39,601 nucleotides of DNA from Candidatus Martarchaeota archaeon (GTDB taxonomy: Archaea; Micrarchaeota; Micrarchaeia; Micrarchaeales; CABMGC01): contig JAMCSX010000010.1 in the NCBI GenBank assembly GCA_023379055.1, forward strand, positions 1-39,601, in the 5' to 3' direction. Shown piece after piece: positions 37,767 to 39,601 of the stretch. The notes beneath the pieces were generated by a model. It ran no database searches. It had not been told where the DNA came from and was given only the letters and a program-made list of their open reading frames with translations. The position numbers and the translations under genes were made by a program. Every line of letters begins with the position of its first letter. The stretch's first letter is position 1.

Positions 37767-38837
37767 TTGATAGCGGGCTCTGCAGCAGCAAGGCATTTCG
37801 GATATTCGAGCGCAAGGGTAAAGGCTATGGCAAGCAGGCTCATAGGAAAGAAGACAATGCAGGAGATAATGAACGCAAAGGATATGAGCACGATAATATC
37901 TATCCTGTTTCAGGGGGACTTCAAGAGCGATCTTGAGGAGTACGGCGGTCTCGAGATAAAGGGCGAGCTCATAGACTTCGCGCTAAGCAAGAACCTTGCA
38001 AAGAGCGTTGCAAAGCTCATACGCATCTCCCCTTCGACAGAGAAGAAGCTGATGAGGTCAATAGTCGGGAAGTGGAACCTGTACAACGTAAAGATGGCAA
38101 TAGCGGCAAAGGAAAGAAGGGCCGATTACGAGTCTATTGCAAGATACCTGATAGATCAGGGGAGGTACGACTCCGCGTTCATAAGGGACCTGATGCGCGA
38201 GGACTCCGTAGAGGGCATGCTCAACAAGTGCATGATGAATTCGCCCTACAGGCCCATACTTGCAGAGTCGCTTGAGGCGTACAAGAAAACGAAGAGCGCC
38301 ATTGACGCGATCGCAGCCATAGACAAGTGCTACTATCAGACGCTCAGCGGGGTCATAATAGGGTTGAGGACAGTGGACAACAGCTCCGCAAGGATAATAA
38401 AGATGGACATAGACATGAAGAACCTGCTCCTCCTGATAAAGGCTAAGCGGACTGACATAAAGTTCTCGGAGATCGGTAGCGATGTGATAGGCAGCGGCAA
38501 CATGTCCCCCTCGGACCTGGAGCAGATATATAACAGCTCAAAAGACATCCCATCGCTCATAAGCCAGATAAAACTATATGATCTGAAAGGGATATCCGAT
38601 CTTTACAAGGCGGGTAAGAGCAACCAGCTTCTCATGTTCGAGATAAGGCTGAGAAATTCCATATTCGATAACAGCATGCGGCTGCTTAACCATAGCATAC
38701 TCTCTTTTGGTGCAATACTCGCATATGCGTACATGAAGGAAATAGAGATCTTCACACTCAGGATACTCATAAACAGCAAGCTATACGGACTCAGCAAGGA
38801 GGAGGTATCTGGGCTGATCATATGGAAGAACGAGTAG
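37767..38837 (+). CDS. atpC: A-type ATP synthase subunit C (central stalk to ring)
   Basis: A 356-residue helical protein, family V-ATPase subunit d/AhaC: the start FGYSSARVKAMASRLI and IAGSAAARHF are typical, then repeated three-helix units (ISTIISILFQGDFKSDLEEYG) and the terminal ENLYIWKNE-like GLIIWKNE. No ATG, GTG or earlier family start lies in frame, so TTG 37767, 5 bases after the E stop, is the best start. The extended frame from 37671 only runs over subunit E. It joins the rotor to the proteolipid ring. Confidence 0.9.
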   Translation: MIAGSAAARHFGYSSARVKAMASRLIGKKTMQEIMNAKDMSTIISILFQGDFKSDLEEYGGLEIKGELIDFALSKNLAKSVAKLIRISPSTEKKLMRSIVGKWNLYNVKMAIAAKERRADYESIARYLIDQGRYDSAFIRDLMREDSVEGMLNKCMMNSPYRPILAESLEAYKKTKSAIDAIAAIDKCYYQTLSGVIIGLRTVDNSSARIIKMDIDMKNLLLLIKAKRTDIKFSEIGSDVIGSGNMSPSDLEQIYNSSKDIPSLISQIKLYDLKGISDLYKAGKSNQLLMFEIRLRNSIFDNSMRLLNHSILSFGAILAYAYMKEIEIFTLRILINSKLYGLSKEEVSGLIIWKNE

Positions 38838-39169
38838 AAAAGCCATACAAGATAGCGTACGTAGGCAACAACCTGCTTAATCTCGGATTCAAGATGGCAG
38901 GAATAACGGAATCCTTTGTGGCTAGCGACACTGCGCAGGCTGAATCAAGGCTCAGGGAGCTGACTGCACGGGACGATATAGGCATTATAATAATGACAAC
39001 ATCAATTAGGAAGATGATAAAGGACAGGAGGCTGAACGAATCAATATCATCAAGCCTTTTGCCTCTCGTAATGGAGGTGCCGGAGCTAAATGAGCAGCTG
39101 CAGGAAGAGGATACCCTGCGTGCGCTCATCATGCGGGCAATAGGAATTGACATAACAAGGAATGTCTGA
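38822..39169 (+). CDS. atpF: A-type ATP synthase subunit F (central stalk)
   Basis: A 115-residue protein: [42 protein letters not shown] and [13 protein letters not shown], the CheY-like subunit F layout. It starts inside the end of C (overlap 16 bases) and precedes subunit A, the normal order. It starts slightly earlier than the family average (MEERVEKPY before the first strand). Confidence 0.92.
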   Translation: MEERVEKPYKIAYVGNNLLNLGFKMAGITESFVASDTAQAESRLRELTARDDIGIIIMTTSIRKMIKDRRLNESISSSLLPLVMEVPELNEQLQEEDTLRALIMRAIGIDITRNV

Positions 39170-39186
39170 CGCTTAACGTGGTTTAT

Positions 39187-39601
39187 ATGGGAAATATTGA
39201 AAGAATATCAGGTCCGCTTGTGGTAGCAAAAGGAATGCTCGGCGCAAAGATGTACGACGTGGTGAAGGTCGGGAAGGCAGGGCTCATAGGGGAGATAATA
39301 CAGCTGCGCGGGGAGAAGGCCGTCATACAGGTCTACGAGGATACTACCGGCCTGACGCCTGGAGAAACCGTAAGTTCGACAGGCGAGCCGCTGTCGGTAG
39401 AGCTTGCCCCTGGAATACTCAGCAACATATACGACGGAATTCAGAGGCCGCTGGAGATACTGAAGGCGAAGAGCGGCGCATTCATAGGTAAGGGGCTCAC
39501 TGCAAGTGCAGTGGACAGGAACAAGAAATGGAAATTCATGGCTGAGAAGTCCGTGAAGAACGGAAGCACTGTGAAGCCAGGGGAGATAATCGGGTATGTG
39601 C
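39187..39601 (+). CDS. atpA: A-type ATP synthase subunit A, N-terminal fragment
   Basis: The start of the catalytic subunit, cut by the right edge after about 138 codons. The first beta barrel is clear: [52 protein letters not shown], then [25 protein letters not shown], which precedes the non-homologous region. ATG 39187 follows F by 17 bases; GTG 39178, three codons earlier, is a possible alternative. No stop is present within the window. Confidence 0.94.
   Translation, partial: MGNIERISGPLVVAKGMLGAKMYDVVKVGKAGLIGEIIQLRGEKAVIQVYEDTTGLTPGETVSSTGEPLSVELAPGILSNIYDGIQRPLEILKAKSGAFIGKGLTASAVDRNKKWKFMAEKSVKNGSTVKPGEIIGYV

Overview
The window comes from an archaeon. The evidence is archaeal-type ribosomal proteins (eS4, eL19, eL30, eL32, uL18, eS28), a histone-fold protein, an A-type (V/A) ATP synthase operon, EF-2 with the diphthamide site, Rpp29, an archaeal type A RNase P RNA, Lrp/AsnC-type regulators, and many genes whose start codon lies 25-30 bases after a TATA box (leaderless mRNAs). 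Short spacers, overlapping genes, a minimised RNase P RNA (about 238 nt) and sequon-rich surface proteins suit a small-genome lineage. A DPANN relative such as Micrarchaeota/ARMAN is plausible, but the sequence alone does not prove it.

Layout. 1-4.0 kb: methionine-salvage genes (end of mtnP, and mtnA) separated by three AT-rich genes: a kinase-FkbM methyltransferase fusion, a class II aldolase-like protein and a HAD-like protein. 4.0-6.5 kb: a DMT transporter with an extra soluble domain, divergent from a double-HTH regulator. 6.6-12.4 kb: one long ribosomal operon, rnp1-uS17-uL14-uL24-eS4-uL5-uS14-uS8-uL6-eL32-eL19-uL18-uS5. 12.5-16.8 kb: a secretion/pilus ATPase, an IMPDH/GMPR-family enzyme and a DUF4382-like surface protein. 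17.0-20.7 kb: eL30-uS12-uS7-EF-2. 20.8-24.8 kb: a surface protein, the eL8(L7Ae)-eS28-eL24-ThiI cluster and another anchored protein. 24.8-29.0 kb: two GNATs, a pseudogene, the histone, micro-ORFs, a second double-HTH regulator with repeated operators, a RAM-only protein and a BofA-like membrane protein.

29.06-29.30 kb: RNase P RNA, recognised by its P1 and P4 helices and conserved core motifs. 29.3-30.7 kb: an AbiE-type toxin-antitoxin pair behind three operator-like repeats, with an amber codon at the toxin start. 30.75-32.8 kb: an M20 hydrolase, a zinc-containing GNAT and a decayed wHTH gene. 32.8-33.5 kb: an IS481-like transposase remnant. 33.5-34.6 kb: an RlmM-like rRNA methyltransferase. 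34.7 kb to the end: the A1Ao ATP synthase operon, H-I-K-E-C-F-A (A is cut by the window edge).

The housekeeping blocks make the translation apparatus, including both an RNase P protein and its RNA, and the energy-coupling ATPase. The accessory material sits in the AT-rich segments at 0.2-2.8 kb and 25.3-33.5 kb. The observations most worth checking are the unusual conserved residues shared by uS12 and EF-2, a K-loop-like element over the Shine-Dalgarno of the L7Ae gene, the toxin-first AbiE locus, the poly-glycine micro-ORF with a downstream hairpin, and the altered active sites in the methionine-salvage insert.
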